DNA from: Chitinophaga vietnamensis
GTDB lineage: Bacteria > Bacteroidota > Bacteroidia > Chitinophagales > Chitinophagaceae
NCBI RefSeq assembly: GCF_902167635.1
Contig: NZ_CABHMS010000009.1
Location: forward strand, 62,001-126,000
Direction of reading: 5' to 3'
Length of the DNA stretch: 64,000 nt
Both the position numbers and the translations under genes were made by a program. Of this stretch, positions 41,854 through 50,920 are shown piece after piece. The notes under the pieces are model-generated. The model did no database searches. It saw nothing but the letters and a program-made list of their open reading frames with translations, and had not been told where the DNA came from. Every line of letters starts with the position of its first letter. Within the stretch, counting starts at the first letter, position 1.

Positions 41854-42819
41854 CTCCGTGGAAGTGGCCATTGGCGGGCGGCCGGAGGCGGCCAGTGTGG
41901 AAGGTAAGGGAGTGGCCCCCAGCAACTCCAGGTAGGTTTGGTGGCCATGTTGATAGGCCAGCCAATTACCGATATGTGGGGGCCACCATATAGGCGGCGG
42001 GGGTAAATAGGCAGGGATATCTCCTACATTGTTCAGCACAACCGGCGTACTTACCTGCATATATTGCAGGCCTCGTTCATTGAGCTGCTGCTGTGCGCCA
42101 TTGATCACGCCTTTGATCACATCATAGGCGATACCTTCCGAGGCCACGGGGATGCCCTGTTGCAGGGCATATTCCAGGCTCGCGAATGCGCAGGGCACCA
42201 GGTCGCAGTTGTTATAGATACGGTAGGCAGATGAAATACCGTCGGAAAATTCGTTGTTATAATAGCTCACAAAGCCCTGGTCGCCCACGCTGGGCGAAGC
42301 AAACGTATATACGGACCAGTTAGCCGGATATACGATGCTCGTTTTCAGGTGCAGCGCAAAAACAGATGCGAGCGCGCCACCGAGGCTGTGGCCTGTAATA
42401 AAGATCTGTGGCGGGTTTACGTCCGCCAGGTACTGCAATATATAATTGAGCAGCGTACTTCCATCTTCTCCTTCGAGGTGTATGAGGTTTTGTAATCCCG
42501 TATAGATACCCTGCGATATATAGCCGCCCATCCAGTTCACGGTATGTAATACGTCGAGGTCTTCAAATACATTTTTGAGGTCTTTCCACACAGTGCCCCT
42601 GATCACGATAGCCAGCTGCCCTGTTTTCTTCTGACGCGCCACGAACAACAGGTTTTCGTTCTGCGCGCCGTACCAGCAAAGGTCCCAGAGGCCCTGCGTT
42701 GCATAGCTGTTATCTTTCAACAGTTTCCTGAGATCTTTTTTTGAGCCGGCATAAGCCATACCAGAGAGTGTCATGCAAATGCGTGCATCCTCCTGCTGAT
42801 ATCCATCTAGCACTGTCAT
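41839..42819 (-). CDS. Class 3 lipase-like alpha/beta hydrolase
   Basis: This 326-residue protein is a fungal-type (class 3) lipase homologue. The nucleophile elbow is GHSLGG (ITGHSLGGALASVFALHL), the catalytic Asp is probably in NNCDLVPCAF, and His lies near the C-terminal HGHQTYLEL segment. The oxyanion part IVIRGTVWKDLKNVFEDLDVL is typical. There is no signal peptide, so the location is unclear. It would hydrolyse an acylglycerol or other ester. It lies 28 bases upstream of the dehydrogenase gene on the same strand. Confidence 0.8.
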   Translation of the reverse strand: MTVLDGYQQEDARICMTLSGMAYAGSKKDLRKLLKDNSYATQGLWDLCWYGAQNENLLFVARQKKTGQLAIVIRGTVWKDLKNVFEDLDVLHTVNWMGGYISQGIYTGLQNLIHLEGEDGSTLLNYILQYLADVNPPQIFITGHSLGGALASVFALHLKTSIVYPANWSVYTFASPSVGDQGFVSYYNNEFSDGISSAYRIYNNCDLVPCAFASLEYALQQGIPVASEGIAYDVIKGVINGAQQQLNERGLQYMQVSTPVVLNNVGDIPAYLPPPPIWWPPHIGNWLAYQHGHQTYLELLGATPLPSTLAASGRPPMATSTELPLQ

Positions 42820-42932
42820 AGGAAATAATTGATGATTAAAACTTTTGCGAAAGTATCAATATGATACGCGTTGTAAAAGGCTGAAAAGGGCTTTATCAGT
42901 ACCTCTTTTACACCTTTCCCGGGAAATGAAAA

Positions 42933-42957
42933 GCCCTTCGCCGGGAGGGCGAAGGGC
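42933..42957 (-). terminator. Terminator of the two-component operon
   Basis: GCCCTTCGCC pairs with GGCGAAGGGC around a 5-base loop, followed on the minus strand by TTTTCATTT. It lies downstream of the response regulator gene. Confidence 0.75.
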
Positions 42958-42981
42958 AGGCAGATAAAGATATAGCGGAGA

Positions 42982-43638
42982 TCAGGCGAGGGTGATCAGT
43001 TCGTTTTTGATGGCGAACAATACCAGGCCGGTCCTGGATTTGATGTTCAGCCGCTGGAACAGTTCCTGCCTGTAATTATCGATTGTATGCGGACTTAAAT
43101 TCATCTGATCGGCGATCTCTTTATAGGTTAGCTCGGAACAGCAGAGTTGCAGGAAGCGGATCTCGTTGCTGCTCAGCTGCTGTGCCAGCGGGTTTTCGGC
43201 TGTGCTGCCCTGGATATTGCGCAGCAGTTTCGCAGATACAAGCTCATTGAGAAAGTAGCCGTGCTCGTGAATGGTTTTGATAGCATTTACCACATCGCCG
43301 GTTTTGGATTCTTTGAGCAGATAGCCGCCAGCGCCGTTCTTCAGCATTTTGATGATCTCTTTGTCTTCCTCAAACATACTCAGTGCGAGCACGCGCACCT
43401 GTGGATAATGCTGACGCAGCCAGGAGGTGGCGGCAAAGCCGTCCATCACGGGCATGCTCACATCCATCAATACCACTTCCGGCGTAGTGCTGCCGCTGAT
43501 CTTCTTCATCATATCGGCCCCGTTACAGGCTTCAAAAACGATCTCTATCTCTTTAAATTCAGACAACAGGCTGATCAGTCCCTGCCTGAACAGGGTATGA
43601 TCATCTACGATAGCCACTGGTATTCGGTGATGCAGCAT
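42982..43638 (-). CDS. NarL/LuxR-type response regulator
   Basis: This 218-residue protein has a receiver domain (about 5-125) with the phosphorylation site Asp59 in VVLMDVSMPVMDG, the acid pair in VAIVDDH, and the Lys in LLKESKTGD. The C-terminal LuxR helix-turn-helix (about 150-215) reads LTYKEIADQMNLSPHTIDNYRQELFQRLNI. It binds DNA when phosphorylated by the kinase whose gene overlaps it by one base (ATGA type). It is the last gene of the operon lipoprotein-membrane protein-kinase-regulator. Confidence 0.92.
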   Translation of the reverse strand: MLHHRIPVAIVDDHTLFRQGLISLLSEFKEIEIVFEACNGADMMKKISGSTTPEVVLMDVSMPVMDGFAATSWLRQHYPQVRVLALSMFEEDKEIIKMLKNGAGGYLLKESKTGDVVNAIKTIHEHGYFLNELVSAKLLRNIQGSTAENPLAQQLSSNEIRFLQLCCSELTYKEIADQMNLSPHTIDNYRQELFQRLNIKSRTGLVLFAIKNELITLA

Positions 43639-44432
43639 TAGGAATGATTGTAAGGAATAGTAAAAGTTATTTTGGTACCGGCGCCGGGTACTGAATCGAT
43701 TACCGCGTGGCCACCTATCATCCCGGCTCTTTTTTGGATGTTCTGCAATCCCAGTCCTTTGTGCATCTTCATGGTTTCGGCCACATCGAAGCCGATGCCA
43801 TTATCTGCGATCGAGAGGGATAGCAGGTCATTCTCCAGCGCTAAATTAATCAGTATTTCTTTAGCCTGCGCATGCCGGATAATATTGTTGAGGGTTTCCT
43901 GGAAAAGCCGGAACAGGATGGTTTCTTTATCGGGATGTGAATGCAGGGTCTCGATATTGCGGTGGTAGGTGACCTGGAAGAAGCCTCCTTTCTCCAGCCA
44001 TTCCAGTTCAAAGGCGATGGCGGTGATGAGGCCTCTGCTCACCAGCTCTTCGCCGTGCAGCAGGCGGGCCAGCGCACGGATCTCGCGGGCAGACTTTTTG
44101 GTGAGGTCTTCCGCGGCAGCGATCTTCTCGGCAGCCCTTTCTTTTTCATCCATGTTGATAGAGCTCAGCGTGAGGATGGTAAGCCCCAGCAACTGCCCGA
44201 TGTTGTCATGGAGATCATAAGCAATGGTTTTGAGGGTCTGCTCCTGCACTTCCATCTGCGACTTCAGCAATTCATGCTCAAAAGCTTGCTTCAACAGCTC
44301 CACCTCTTCCTGGTGGCGCTTTTTACGGCGATTATAAGTATTGATATACACGATAAGGAACAGGGGTGCAGTCAGAAAAATAATTGTTATCAAACTGATA
44401 AGGATGTAGACCTCCTTTGACGATATCTGCAT
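43638..44432 (-). CDS. DesK/NarX-type sensor histidine kinase
   Basis: The start at 44432 (MQISSKEVYILI) gives 264 residues. One transmembrane helix (about 8-34) is followed by a short linker. A HisKA_3 domain with the phospho-acceptor His75 (YDLHDNIGQLLGL) and a HATPase domain with ETLNNIIRHAQ, DNGIGFD and GLGLQNIQKRAG complete it. There is almost no periplasmic sensor domain, so it may sense through the neighbouring membrane protein. The stop overlaps the regulator start. Confidence 0.9.
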   Translation of the reverse strand: MQISSKEVYILISLITIIFLTAPLFLIVYINTYNRRKKRHQEEVELLKQAFEHELLKSQMEVQEQTLKTIAYDLHDNIGQLLGLTILTLSSINMDEKERAAEKIAAAEDLTKKSAREIRALARLLHGEELVSRGLITAIAFELEWLEKGGFFQVTYHRNIETLHSHPDKETILFRLFQETLNNIIRHAQAKEILINLALENDLLSLSIADNGIGFDVAETMKMHKGLGLQNIQKRAGMIGGHAVIDSVPGAGTKITFTIPYNHS

Positions 44433-45052
44433 ATAAAGGCGTATGACCAACAGCAATATAACAATACATTAAGAATGTTGAAAATAATATATCGTATAGA
44501 ATAGGGAAAGGCGGCTATCTGGTCGTGGATCAGGAAATCAAAAAAGAAATTGGTGGCCGTACTGCCGAAATAGTATAGCAGCGTGCCATTCACCCACCAG
44601 AAAGGCGCATAACTTCCGAGCTGAAAATATTTTTCATCTTTCAATATCAGGTAATAATAATACAGGCTTGCCAGTACGAATACGATCGACATCACAGTGG
44701 CGGTATTGTTTGCAAAGGCAGCCAGTCGATGCGTGTATATCTCCGTAATATATAATGCCAGGAACAACGCTATCCATCCCGGCAGCAGGTAACGAACCGA
44801 TATATATTGTTTGTAGAGATAAGAGAAGAATGTGGTAATAATACCACATTCTATTAGCATAAAAAGATTGTAAATAGGGATATTGGATAGATGTAATACT
44901 TTGCGGATGTAGATCCCTGCTGCTTCTACGGTACATACTACCAGCAGATAGGGAATGAAAAGCCTCCATGCGGGCTCCTTGTCACGGTACAAACAAAAGG
45001 AGCCCACGAGGAAACAGATCAATTCCGAAACGGTATTTACGGTAAGATACAT
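44390..45052 (-). CDS. Polytopic membrane protein of the two-component operon
   Basis: This 220-residue protein has about six or seven hydrophobic helices with short polar links and many aromatic residues, for example YLYKQYISVRYLLPGWIALFLALYITEIYTHRL (about 78-110). I do not recognise the family. Its 3' end overlaps the start of the histidine kinase gene by about 43 bases, so they are translated together. Because the kinase has almost no sensor domain, this protein may provide the membrane sensing part; this is inference. Confidence 0.6.
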   Translation of the reverse strand: MYLTVNTVSELICFLVGSFCLYRDKEPAWRLFIPYLLVVCTVEAAGIYIRKVLHLSNIPIYNLFMLIECGIITTFFSYLYKQYISVRYLLPGWIALFLALYITEIYTHRLAAFANNTATVMSIVFVLASLYYYYLILKDEKYFQLGSYAPFWWVNGTLLYYFGSTATNFFFDFLIHDQIAAFPYSIRYIIFNILNVLLYCCWSYAFICRYRQRRSTSLSV

Positions 45053-45061
45053 GCGTTTTTA

Positions 45062-45685
45062 TTATTGTGCCGCTGTAATGAGCGTTGCACCGATATCGTT
45101 ACAGTTAGCAGGCGGTGGACACATCTCGCCGCGGTTTTCAATTACGGCGGAGATGATGATACCTCCCTGGCGCAACTTGCTCAATTCAGGTTTGTCATTG
45201 GTGTAATAATCCCAGTGCAGGTGCTTGCCATCCGACATCGTACTATCGAAGGTAGACACCATCAACAGAGTGTTGTGGCCCCAGTAAACGGAATCCGGAA
45301 TATGTACGCCGAGCGTATCAGGTACATAGTTTTTGTTATACGCCGCCAGGTAGAAACGTACGCCATCGCCGCCTTCCGCCTTGATCTTGGCCACCAGGGC
45401 TTCCAGCCGGCTCAACTTGAACCATACGCAACGGGTATTCTTGTTCTTCTTCTTTCTGCCATCTTCCGATAAATCCTCATCTGCCGGGCTGGCAAATGTG
45501 CCGCCTACCGGATTAGGAATGTAGTTCAATACATACTGCTGCGCCGCTTTCACAGACAAGGTATCATTACTACCCAATGAAGGTGGTTGAGGGTCAGTAG
45601 CCTTACTGTTGGACGGTGCCTGCTGACAAGCCACCATGGCAATTGCCATCGATGCCAGGGAAAGTGTAAAGTTTTTGAAATTCAT
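45062..45685 (-). CDS. Secreted lipoprotein of unknown function
   Basis: This 207-residue protein has a lipoprotein signal (MAIAMVACQQAP, Cys20), a Ser/Pro-rich linker and a single globular domain. Notable parts are a basic run DGRKKKNKNTRCVW and the end MCPPPANCNDIG, where two Cys could form a disulfide or bind a metal. No known family is recognised. It lies 9 bases upstream of the membrane protein gene and probably opens the two-component operon, so it may be a ligand-binding partner. Confidence 0.55.
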   Translation of the reverse strand: MNFKNFTLSLASMAIAMVACQQAPSNSKATDPQPPSLGSNDTLSVKAAQQYVLNYIPNPVGGTFASPADEDLSEDGRKKKNKNTRCVWFKLSRLEALVAKIKAEGGDGVRFYLAAYNKNYVPDTLGVHIPDSVYWGHNTLLMVSTFDSTMSDGKHLHWDYYTNDKPELSKLRQGGIIISAVIENRGEMCPPPANCNDIGATLITAAQ

Positions 45686-45873
45686 AAGTATAGTTATTAG
45701 TTGTCTTCAAAGATAATCATACTGCACTTAGATAACATCGTTTTTTCCAGGGACAACATCTCCTGCAAAGTTGTCTGGAAAAAAGCCGAAAATAGCTTTT
45801 GCAAGAAATGAGAAATGTTTTATAACCAGGCCAGGCAAAAATATTTATTTAGTATCTTCCCTGCTCAAATAAT

Positions 45874-46743
45874 ATGGAAGAACAAGAGAAATATGAGGGC
45901 TTACCGCATGATGAGCTGGGAATAAAAATCCGCTCAAACGATAATCCCTATCTATCTCCCGATATTCAAAAAAAACTGCTGCAACCCCGCAGATTATCTT
46001 CTTATTTTATTGTATTGATCGAAAGCGGCTCAATCACCTACAATCTGGACCTGCAAGACTTTACGCTGACTGACGGGCATCTCCTTTTTGCCATGCCCAA
46101 TCAAATTTTCATACCACCCGCTAAAACAGCGCATCTCAAATATTTCAAGCTGCTGTTTGATGAAAATACATTGGCATTGCTGCCACAACAATTTCCCTTT
46201 CTGGTCAACCCTTTAAACACACAAACCATAGTGCTTGACAGCGCTGCAAAAGAAAGGGTCGTAAAGGTTTTTGGAATCTTAAACCAGCTGCTCTACCTGG
46301 ATAAATACGAGACCGACACCGAAATAATATTGGCTTATCTGAACTCATTGCTCTCAGAATTAAACAGCGCTTATTTCAAAAAGAAAGAACCCGTCAATGC
46401 CTTAAACGCTAACCTTTCAAAGTTCATCGAGTTCAAATTAGTTGTGGAAACGCATCTTACAGAACAGCCTTCTATCAACGCCATCGCAGAAAAATTAGCT
46501 TTATCTACCAACAGCTTGTATCGGATTGTAAAAGAATATGCCGGCACATCGCCAAAAGATTATTTTATTAACCGCTTGATGACGGAAGCGCAGCGAAAAC
46601 TGCGCTATTCTAATATTTCCGTCAAAGAACTGGCCTATGAATTAGGCTTTAATGACCCCGATTATTTTTCAAGGCTCTTCAAAAAAAGCACCGGGAAGAG
46701 TGCCAGTGATTTTTTGCCCAGGCAAGATTTGTCGGGGAAATAA
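45874..46743 (+). CDS. AraC-family transcriptional regulator
   Basis: This 289-residue protein has an N-terminal cupin-like effector domain (about 30-150, with the LFAMPNQIFIPPAKTAHLKYFKLLF strands) and a C-terminal pair of helix-turn-helix motifs (about 185-283): SINAIAEKLALSTNSLYRIVKEYAGTSP and ISVKELAYELGFNDPDYFSRLFKKSTGKSASDF. It lies 64 bases upstream of a short-chain dehydrogenase gene on the same strand. AraC regulators of this kind often control the next oxidoreductase gene. Confidence 0.88.
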   Translation: MEEQEKYEGLPHDELGIKIRSNDNPYLSPDIQKKLLQPRRLSSYFIVLIESGSITYNLDLQDFTLTDGHLLFAMPNQIFIPPAKTAHLKYFKLLFDENTLALLPQQFPFLVNPLNTQTIVLDSAAKERVVKVFGILNQLLYLDKYETDTEIILAYLNSLLSELNSAYFKKKEPVNALNANLSKFIEFKLVVETHLTEQPSINAIAEKLALSTNSLYRIVKEYAGTSPKDYFINRLMTEAQRKLRYSNISVKELAYELGFNDPDYFSRLFKKSTGKSASDFLPRQDLSGK

Positions 46744-46807
46744 AATGAATTGTCCATTTCCCCCGTTTTTTAGCCCGCTACTTTTGCTTCATAAAATTCA
46801 TACAAGA

Positions 46808-47545
46808 ATGAAATATGCATTAGTAACAGGAGCTAACAAAAGCATTGGCCTCGAAGTGGCACAGCAGCTCGCTCAAAAAGGAATATATGTTTACCTCGGC
46901 AGCCGTAATTTGGAAAATGGCGCTGATGCCCTTGGTAAATTAAAAGCAAAGGGATTGAACAATGTAGAAGTGATTCAGCTCGACATTACAGATGATGAAT
47001 CGGTAAGTAAAGCCCGTAAAGAAATAGGTAAAAAAACAAAGGTGCTGGACATACTCATCAATAATGCGGGTATTTATGGCGGCTATCCACAAACAGCGCT
47101 CGACGCAACGATCGACCAGTTTAAAGCAACTTATGATGCAAATGTTTACGGCGTGGTGCGGGTTACACAGGCATTTATTGATTTATTGAAAAAGTCCTCA
47201 GCGCCTCGCATTGTGAATGTAAGCTCCAGCCAGGGTTCTATTACCCTCCACAGCAACCCGACATATAAATACTACGACTACAAAGGCGTTGTATACCTTT
47301 CTTCAAAATCAGCCTTGAACATGTATACCGTTGTGCTGGCATACGAATTAAAAAATACCAACTTCAAAATAAATGCAGTTTGCCCGGGATATACAAAAAC
47401 AGATTTCAACGGGCACCGTGGGTCCGGAACGGTGGAAGATGCCGGAAAACGGATAGTAAAATATGCGCTGATCGACAATGATGGCCCAACAGGAAAGTTT
47501 TTTAGTGAAGAGAATAATCCTGAAACAGGAGAAATACCCTGGTAA
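46808..47545 (+). CDS. Short-chain dehydrogenase/reductase (SDR)
   Basis: The start at 46808 gives 245 residues with the Rossmann loop at the front (MKYALVTGANKSIGLEVAQQL); the longer frame from 46652 lies inside the AraC gene. The cofactor motif is TGANKSIG, the NNAG motif is ILINNAGIYGG, the catalytic Ser is in VNVSSSQGS, and the Y-x-x-x-K is probably YLSSKSALNMY (Tyr then Lys). The end PGYTKTDFNG is typical. It would reduce a carbonyl compound with NAD(P)H. The substrate is unknown. Confidence 0.9.
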   Translation: MKYALVTGANKSIGLEVAQQLAQKGIYVYLGSRNLENGADALGKLKAKGLNNVEVIQLDITDDESVSKARKEIGKKTKVLDILINNAGIYGGYPQTALDATIDQFKATYDANVYGVVRVTQAFIDLLKKSSAPRIVNVSSSQGSITLHSNPTYKYYDYKGVVYLSSKSALNMYTVVLAYELKNTNFKINAVCPGYTKTDFNGHRGSGTVEDAGKRIVKYALIDNDGPTGKFFSEENNPETGEIPW

Positions 47546-47561
47546 GGAATGATCTCAAATA

Positions 47562-47597
47562 AAAAGGGAAATCAGCTTTAACACTAATTTCCCTTTT
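47562..47597. terminator. Hairpin after the SDR gene
   Basis: AAAAGGGAAAT (47562-47572) pairs with ATTTCCCTTTT (47587-47597) around a 14-base loop. It lies between the SDR gene and the tRNA-Phe gene, which face each other, and may end both transcripts. Confidence 0.7.
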
Positions 47598-47605
47598 CTG
47601 TGGTG

Positions 47606-47678
47606 TGGTGCGGGGCGGGATCGAACCGCCGACACAAGGATTTTCAGTCCTTTGCTCTACCAACTGAGCTACCGCACC
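47606..47678 (-). tRNA. tRNA-Phe (anticodon GAA)
   Basis: On the minus strand the acceptor stem is GGTGCGG with CCGCACC, the anticodon loop CTGAAAA places GAA at the anticodon, and the T arm GGCGG-TTCGATC-CCGCC follows. It has 73 bases to the discriminator A; CCA is not encoded. A -7-like element lies at 47698-47705. Confidence 0.95.
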
Positions 47679-47697
47679 CTTTTGCAGCTATGCCATG

Positions 47698-47705
47698 CAA
47701 AAGTA
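47698..47705 (-). promoter_or_regulatory. -7 element of tRNA-Phe
   Basis: On the minus strand TACTTTTG fits TAnnTTTG and lies 19 bases before the tRNA 5' end. No TTTG was seen at the usual -33 distance. Confidence 0.45.
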
Positions 47706-47726
47706 ATATAAGTTCTGAAATTACCA

Positions 47727-48752
47727 TCAGTATTTTTTGTAATATACCAGCTCTCCTGCTTCGCCGCTCCCCGCGCCCTCACTGGGTATAAACAGCGTGA
47801 TGAGTATCGCCGGTTGCCCGCCTATTGTGAGGTTGGTAATGGTAGGATTTGCGAAAGCAGTGCTGTGATTATCTGTTACGATATGCAAGGTGTCTGCATT
47901 GCCGGTCTGATAATCGTAGAGGTAAGTGCGCCAGCTGCCGAAGTCGCCTTTTATGCCTTGTCCCTCTATCACACCGAATTGGTAGCCTTTGAAATTATCA
48001 GCATCCCTGTCGCCGATGTTACCTTTCACACCCCAGTACAGCAGCGCATTGTCGAAGTTCAGTTGCTTTTGTGTGGACCAGCTGTTGAAATTGATGAGGG
48101 TACCACGGGCTTGTCTGTCCACATCACAATTGGAGTAGTAGTGATGGCCTACATCAATGCGCGCGATGCTGGCGGAATAGAGATTGGGCGTGCCTTCTGC
48201 ACAGGAAGAGAGCGTGCGCGGCGCATCAAAACTTTTGGATACCACGCCGTTCTTCAGGTTGGTCCAGCTGCTGAAGTAAGTGAACTTGAGATGGTTGCTG
48301 GGCTCCTGCTCCCAGGCCATGATGAAGCCGCCTTCGGATGCTACCGCAATGGTAGGCTGCGATGCGCTACCAGTATTGCTGCCAGCCAGTTCCCGGATCC
48401 AGGTCCAGTTGAGCACATCGGTAGAAGAGGCCAGATTTACTTTGGCAGCGCCATTTACATAAGTGTGGTAAACAGCGATGTAGCCGCCTTCAGGATTGGC
48501 GATGATCTTGGCGCAATCCATAGTATGCCCGACATTATCTTTAAGGCTGTACCGGCGGGCATCGGCGCCGGTCACGTTTTCGATATAGCCCCTGAGGATC
48601 GCGCGGGTAGGGTCCGATGGCGCGCCAGCCGCTACCACAGCGGTTTTGGAACTACCGGGTTTATTGATGCTGGCCTGGTCGTGCAGCGCAGCTTTGCTGC
48701 ATGCCATCAATAGCAGGCATGCCAGGCCGATGCGGGTTGCTGTGAATACCAT
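47727..48752 (-). CDS. Secreted beta-propeller lipoprotein, glycosidase-like
   Basis: This 341-residue protein has a lipobox (LLLMACSKA, Cys18). The body shows repeated strands with S-x-D-x-x-N-W turns, for example LASSTDVLNWTWI, FSSWTNLKNGVV and INFNSWSTQKQLNF. This fits a five-bladed propeller of the sialidase or GH43 type. I cannot assign the catalytic acids, so it could be a binding protein. It lies 54 bases after the GH20 hexosaminidase gene on the same strand, which points to glycan breakdown. Confidence 0.5.
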   Translation of the reverse strand: MVFTATRIGLACLLLMACSKAALHDQASINKPGSSKTAVVAAGAPSDPTRAILRGYIENVTGADARRYSLKDNVGHTMDCAKIIANPEGGYIAVYHTYVNGAAKVNLASSTDVLNWTWIRELAGSNTGSASQPTIAVASEGGFIMAWEQEPSNHLKFTYFSSWTNLKNGVVSKSFDAPRTLSSCAEGTPNLYSASIARIDVGHHYYSNCDVDRQARGTLINFNSWSTQKQLNFDNALLYWGVKGNIGDRDADNFKGYQFGVIEGQGIKGDFGSWRTYLYDYQTGNADTLHIVTDNHSTAFANPTITNLTIGGQPAILITLFIPSEGAGSGEAGELVYYKKY

Positions 48753-48806
48753 AACGGGAAAGAGGGTTTTAATGAAGAATAGGTTTTCACTGGAAGATAA
48801 TAAATC

Positions 48807-50375
48807 TCAGTCAATATAACCTTTTTCATCGGTTACTTTCCCGGTTTCTGCATGCCTGCCTTTATGGAAGGGATCAAAATAATAGAGGTCCGCCTGCTGA
48901 TACAGCAGCAGGTGCTGTTTCAGACGTGGCACAAACTGATCGAAATTACGCTGCGCCGGGGCCGTCCATGCGGCTTCGGCCAGGGCCGACAAGCGCGGGA
49001 AGATCATGAAATCGAAGCGGTTATTGTTGTTGACCGTCTCCGTCCAGAGGCATCCTTGTATGCCCAGCACCTGTGGCTGTTGTGCAGGTGCGAACTCATA
49101 TACGCCACGGAGCGTATTGAACTCTCCTACTTTCCAGCGGCGACCGGAATGATGCGAACTATCCTGCACAAAATCGAAATACATCGGGATGCGCGGGCAC
49201 AGGATCACCTGGTAGCCTTTGTCCAGCGCCATTTTCAGCGCTTCGGGCTTGTCGTGACGCCACCAGCATACAATGGTTTTGTTTGTCGGGAAAGAGCCTG
49301 TGGCAATTTCATCCCAGGCTATCACCTTGCTGTTTAACTGGTATACGCTGTCGGCCATTCTTTGTAAGAAATAATCTTCTACCTGTTTTTTATCAGTGAA
49401 GCCCTGGTTGCGCATCAGGCGCACAACGCCGGAATCGCTGTCCCAGCTTTTGTTACCGAAGCTCACCTCATCGCCGCCAAGGTGTATCATGCCTGCGGGG
49501 AAGAGCGCATTTACTTCACGCAATACATTCGTGAGGAACTGGTAAGTGATGGCTTTACCGGGGTTGAAGGTAAACCCGGCATATTTACCCGTGCCGCCGC
49601 CGCTGATCTCAGGATAGGCCCTGCTGGCCGCGCTGGCATGTCCGGGCATATCTATCTCGGGAATCACGGTAATATAACGTTCACGCGCATACGTAATAAT
49701 TTCGGCGATATCTTTCTGTGTGTAATAGGTCGCCGGGGCGGTGCTGTCGCTGAAGTTACCGATACCGCCAACAGTGGTCAGCAAGGGATATTGTTTAATT
49801 TCCAGCCGCCAGCCATTCATATCAGTGAGATGCCAGTGAAAGCGGTTCAGTTTATAGAAGGCCATCCAGCTCAGTAAGGCCTTCACTTTTTCTTTGCCAA
49901 AGAAGTGACGGGATTCATCCAGCATAAACCCGCGCCAGGCGTATTGCGGTGCATCGGTGATCTGCCAGCCCGCAATGGTACGATGGTCCGGGGTGGCAGC
50001 CAGCAGCTGCAGCAGCGTGGTGATGCCATTGAAAACGCCTTCCGCATCGCTGCCGGAGATGACCACTTTTTTACCGCTCACCTGTAACGTGTATGCTTCC
50101 GGCTGGGCGCTGGCGGCTGTTTTACGCAACTCAATACTGCCGGTGGCGGATGCTCCGCGGTGCAAACTGATATGATAACGTGCTTGTAATTCCTTTTGCA
50201 GGTAAGCTGCCAGCGGCTCCATGCCTGCCGCCGCCACGATGGTAGTATGATCCGTAATACCGAAGGTAGCCGCTGTTTTCACTGCTTTCACCGGTAAGGG
50301 GATCACAGGGCACACGGTCTGTGCAAACGTTTGCTGGCAGCACAGCAGTAATACTGCGGTAATGATTTTTTTCAT
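48807..50375 (-). CDS. GH20 beta-N-acetylhexosaminidase
   Basis: This 522-residue protein has a signal peptide (MKKIITAVLLLCCQQTFAQ). A GH20b-type N-terminal domain (about 25-140) precedes the catalytic barrel. The pair Asp-Glu of GH20 is in IHLGGDEVSF, and YAWRGFMLDESRHFFGKEKVKALL, IPEIDMPGHASAA and CWWRHDK are typical. It removes terminal N-acetylhexosamine from chitin or glycan fragments by substrate-assisted catalysis, most likely in the periplasm. No other chitin gene is nearby. Confidence 0.92.
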   Translation of the reverse strand: MKKIITAVLLLCCQQTFAQTVCPVIPLPVKAVKTAATFGITDHTTIVAAAGMEPLAAYLQKELQARYHISLHRGASATGSIELRKTAASAQPEAYTLQVSGKKVVISGSDAEGVFNGITTLLQLLAATPDHRTIAGWQITDAPQYAWRGFMLDESRHFFGKEKVKALLSWMAFYKLNRFHWHLTDMNGWRLEIKQYPLLTTVGGIGNFSDSTAPATYYTQKDIAEIITYARERYITVIPEIDMPGHASAASRAYPEISGGGTGKYAGFTFNPGKAITYQFLTNVLREVNALFPAGMIHLGGDEVSFGNKSWDSDSGVVRLMRNQGFTDKKQVEDYFLQRMADSVYQLNSKVIAWDEIATGSFPTNKTIVCWWRHDKPEALKMALDKGYQVILCPRIPMYFDFVQDSSHHSGRRWKVGEFNTLRGVYEFAPAQQPQVLGIQGCLWTETVNNNNRFDFMIFPRLSALAEAAWTAPAQRNFDQFVPRLKQHLLLYQQADLYYFDPFHKGRHAETGKVTDEKGYID

Positions 50376-50450
50376 ATGTCACTATCTAAGCTTTTGCAAG
50401 ATAATAAGCGCGGGAGGATTTTCTTAATTTTCCGGGAGCTAAGGAAATAT

Positions 50451-50816
50451 TCAAATGGCCAGGGGCTTCTTCTGACATAGCGCCAGATGCTGCACGCCCC
50501 ATTCATACACGGGTTTCAATGCAGCCATGAGTGAGACGCCGGCAGGCGTAACGCTGTACTCCACCCGTGGCGGCGTTTCTGCAAATATCTGCCGCGTCAG
50601 CAATTGATCCTGCTCCAGCTCACGCAATTGCGTAGCCAGCACTTTCTTGCTGATGCCAGGTAAATGTTTTTCCAGCAAACTGAATCGGTTCACACCTTCG
50701 GATACCAGGTGCACGATCAAAGGCTTCCATTTACCACCAATGATGTTCAAGGTGAGCGCAAACGGACATAACGCCGGCGCATATATCAAAACTTCTTCCA
50801 GCACTTCTTTTCTCAT
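50451..50816 (-). CDS. HxlR-family transcriptional regulator
   Basis: This 121-residue winged-helix protein has the HxlR layout. A Cys near the N-terminus (IYAPALCPFALTLNIIGGKWKPLIVHLV, Cys17) is the expected redox sensor; then come LLEKHLPGISKKVLATQLRELEQDQLLTRQIF and a C-terminal helix. It is divergent from the membrane protein and DinB genes, and GTAAC repeats lie in the space between, so it probably controls those genes and itself. Confidence 0.88.
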   Translation of the reverse strand: MRKEVLEEVLIYAPALCPFALTLNIIGGKWKPLIVHLVSEGVNRFSLLEKHLPGISKKVLATQLRELEQDQLLTRQIFAETPPRVEYSVTPAGVSLMAALKPVYEWGVQHLALCQKKPLAI

Positions 50817-50836
50817 ATCGCTTGATTTTCAAAAAA

Positions 50837-50899
50837 GTAACCTGAAAGTTACCCTGGTGAGCTACAGGTAACCAATGATTTTTTCTATCTGCAAGTAAC
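50837..50899. promoter_or_regulatory. GTAAC repeats, candidate HxlR operator
   Basis: Between the divergent genes there is an inverted pair GTAAC-N6-GTTAC (50837-50852), a GGTAACC (50867-50873) and another GTAAC (50895-50899). The repeated half-site suggests a regulator binding region for the HxlR protein encoded next to it. Confidence 0.4.
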
Positions 50900-50920
50900 A
50901 ACTTTGCTAAAAATAAAACA

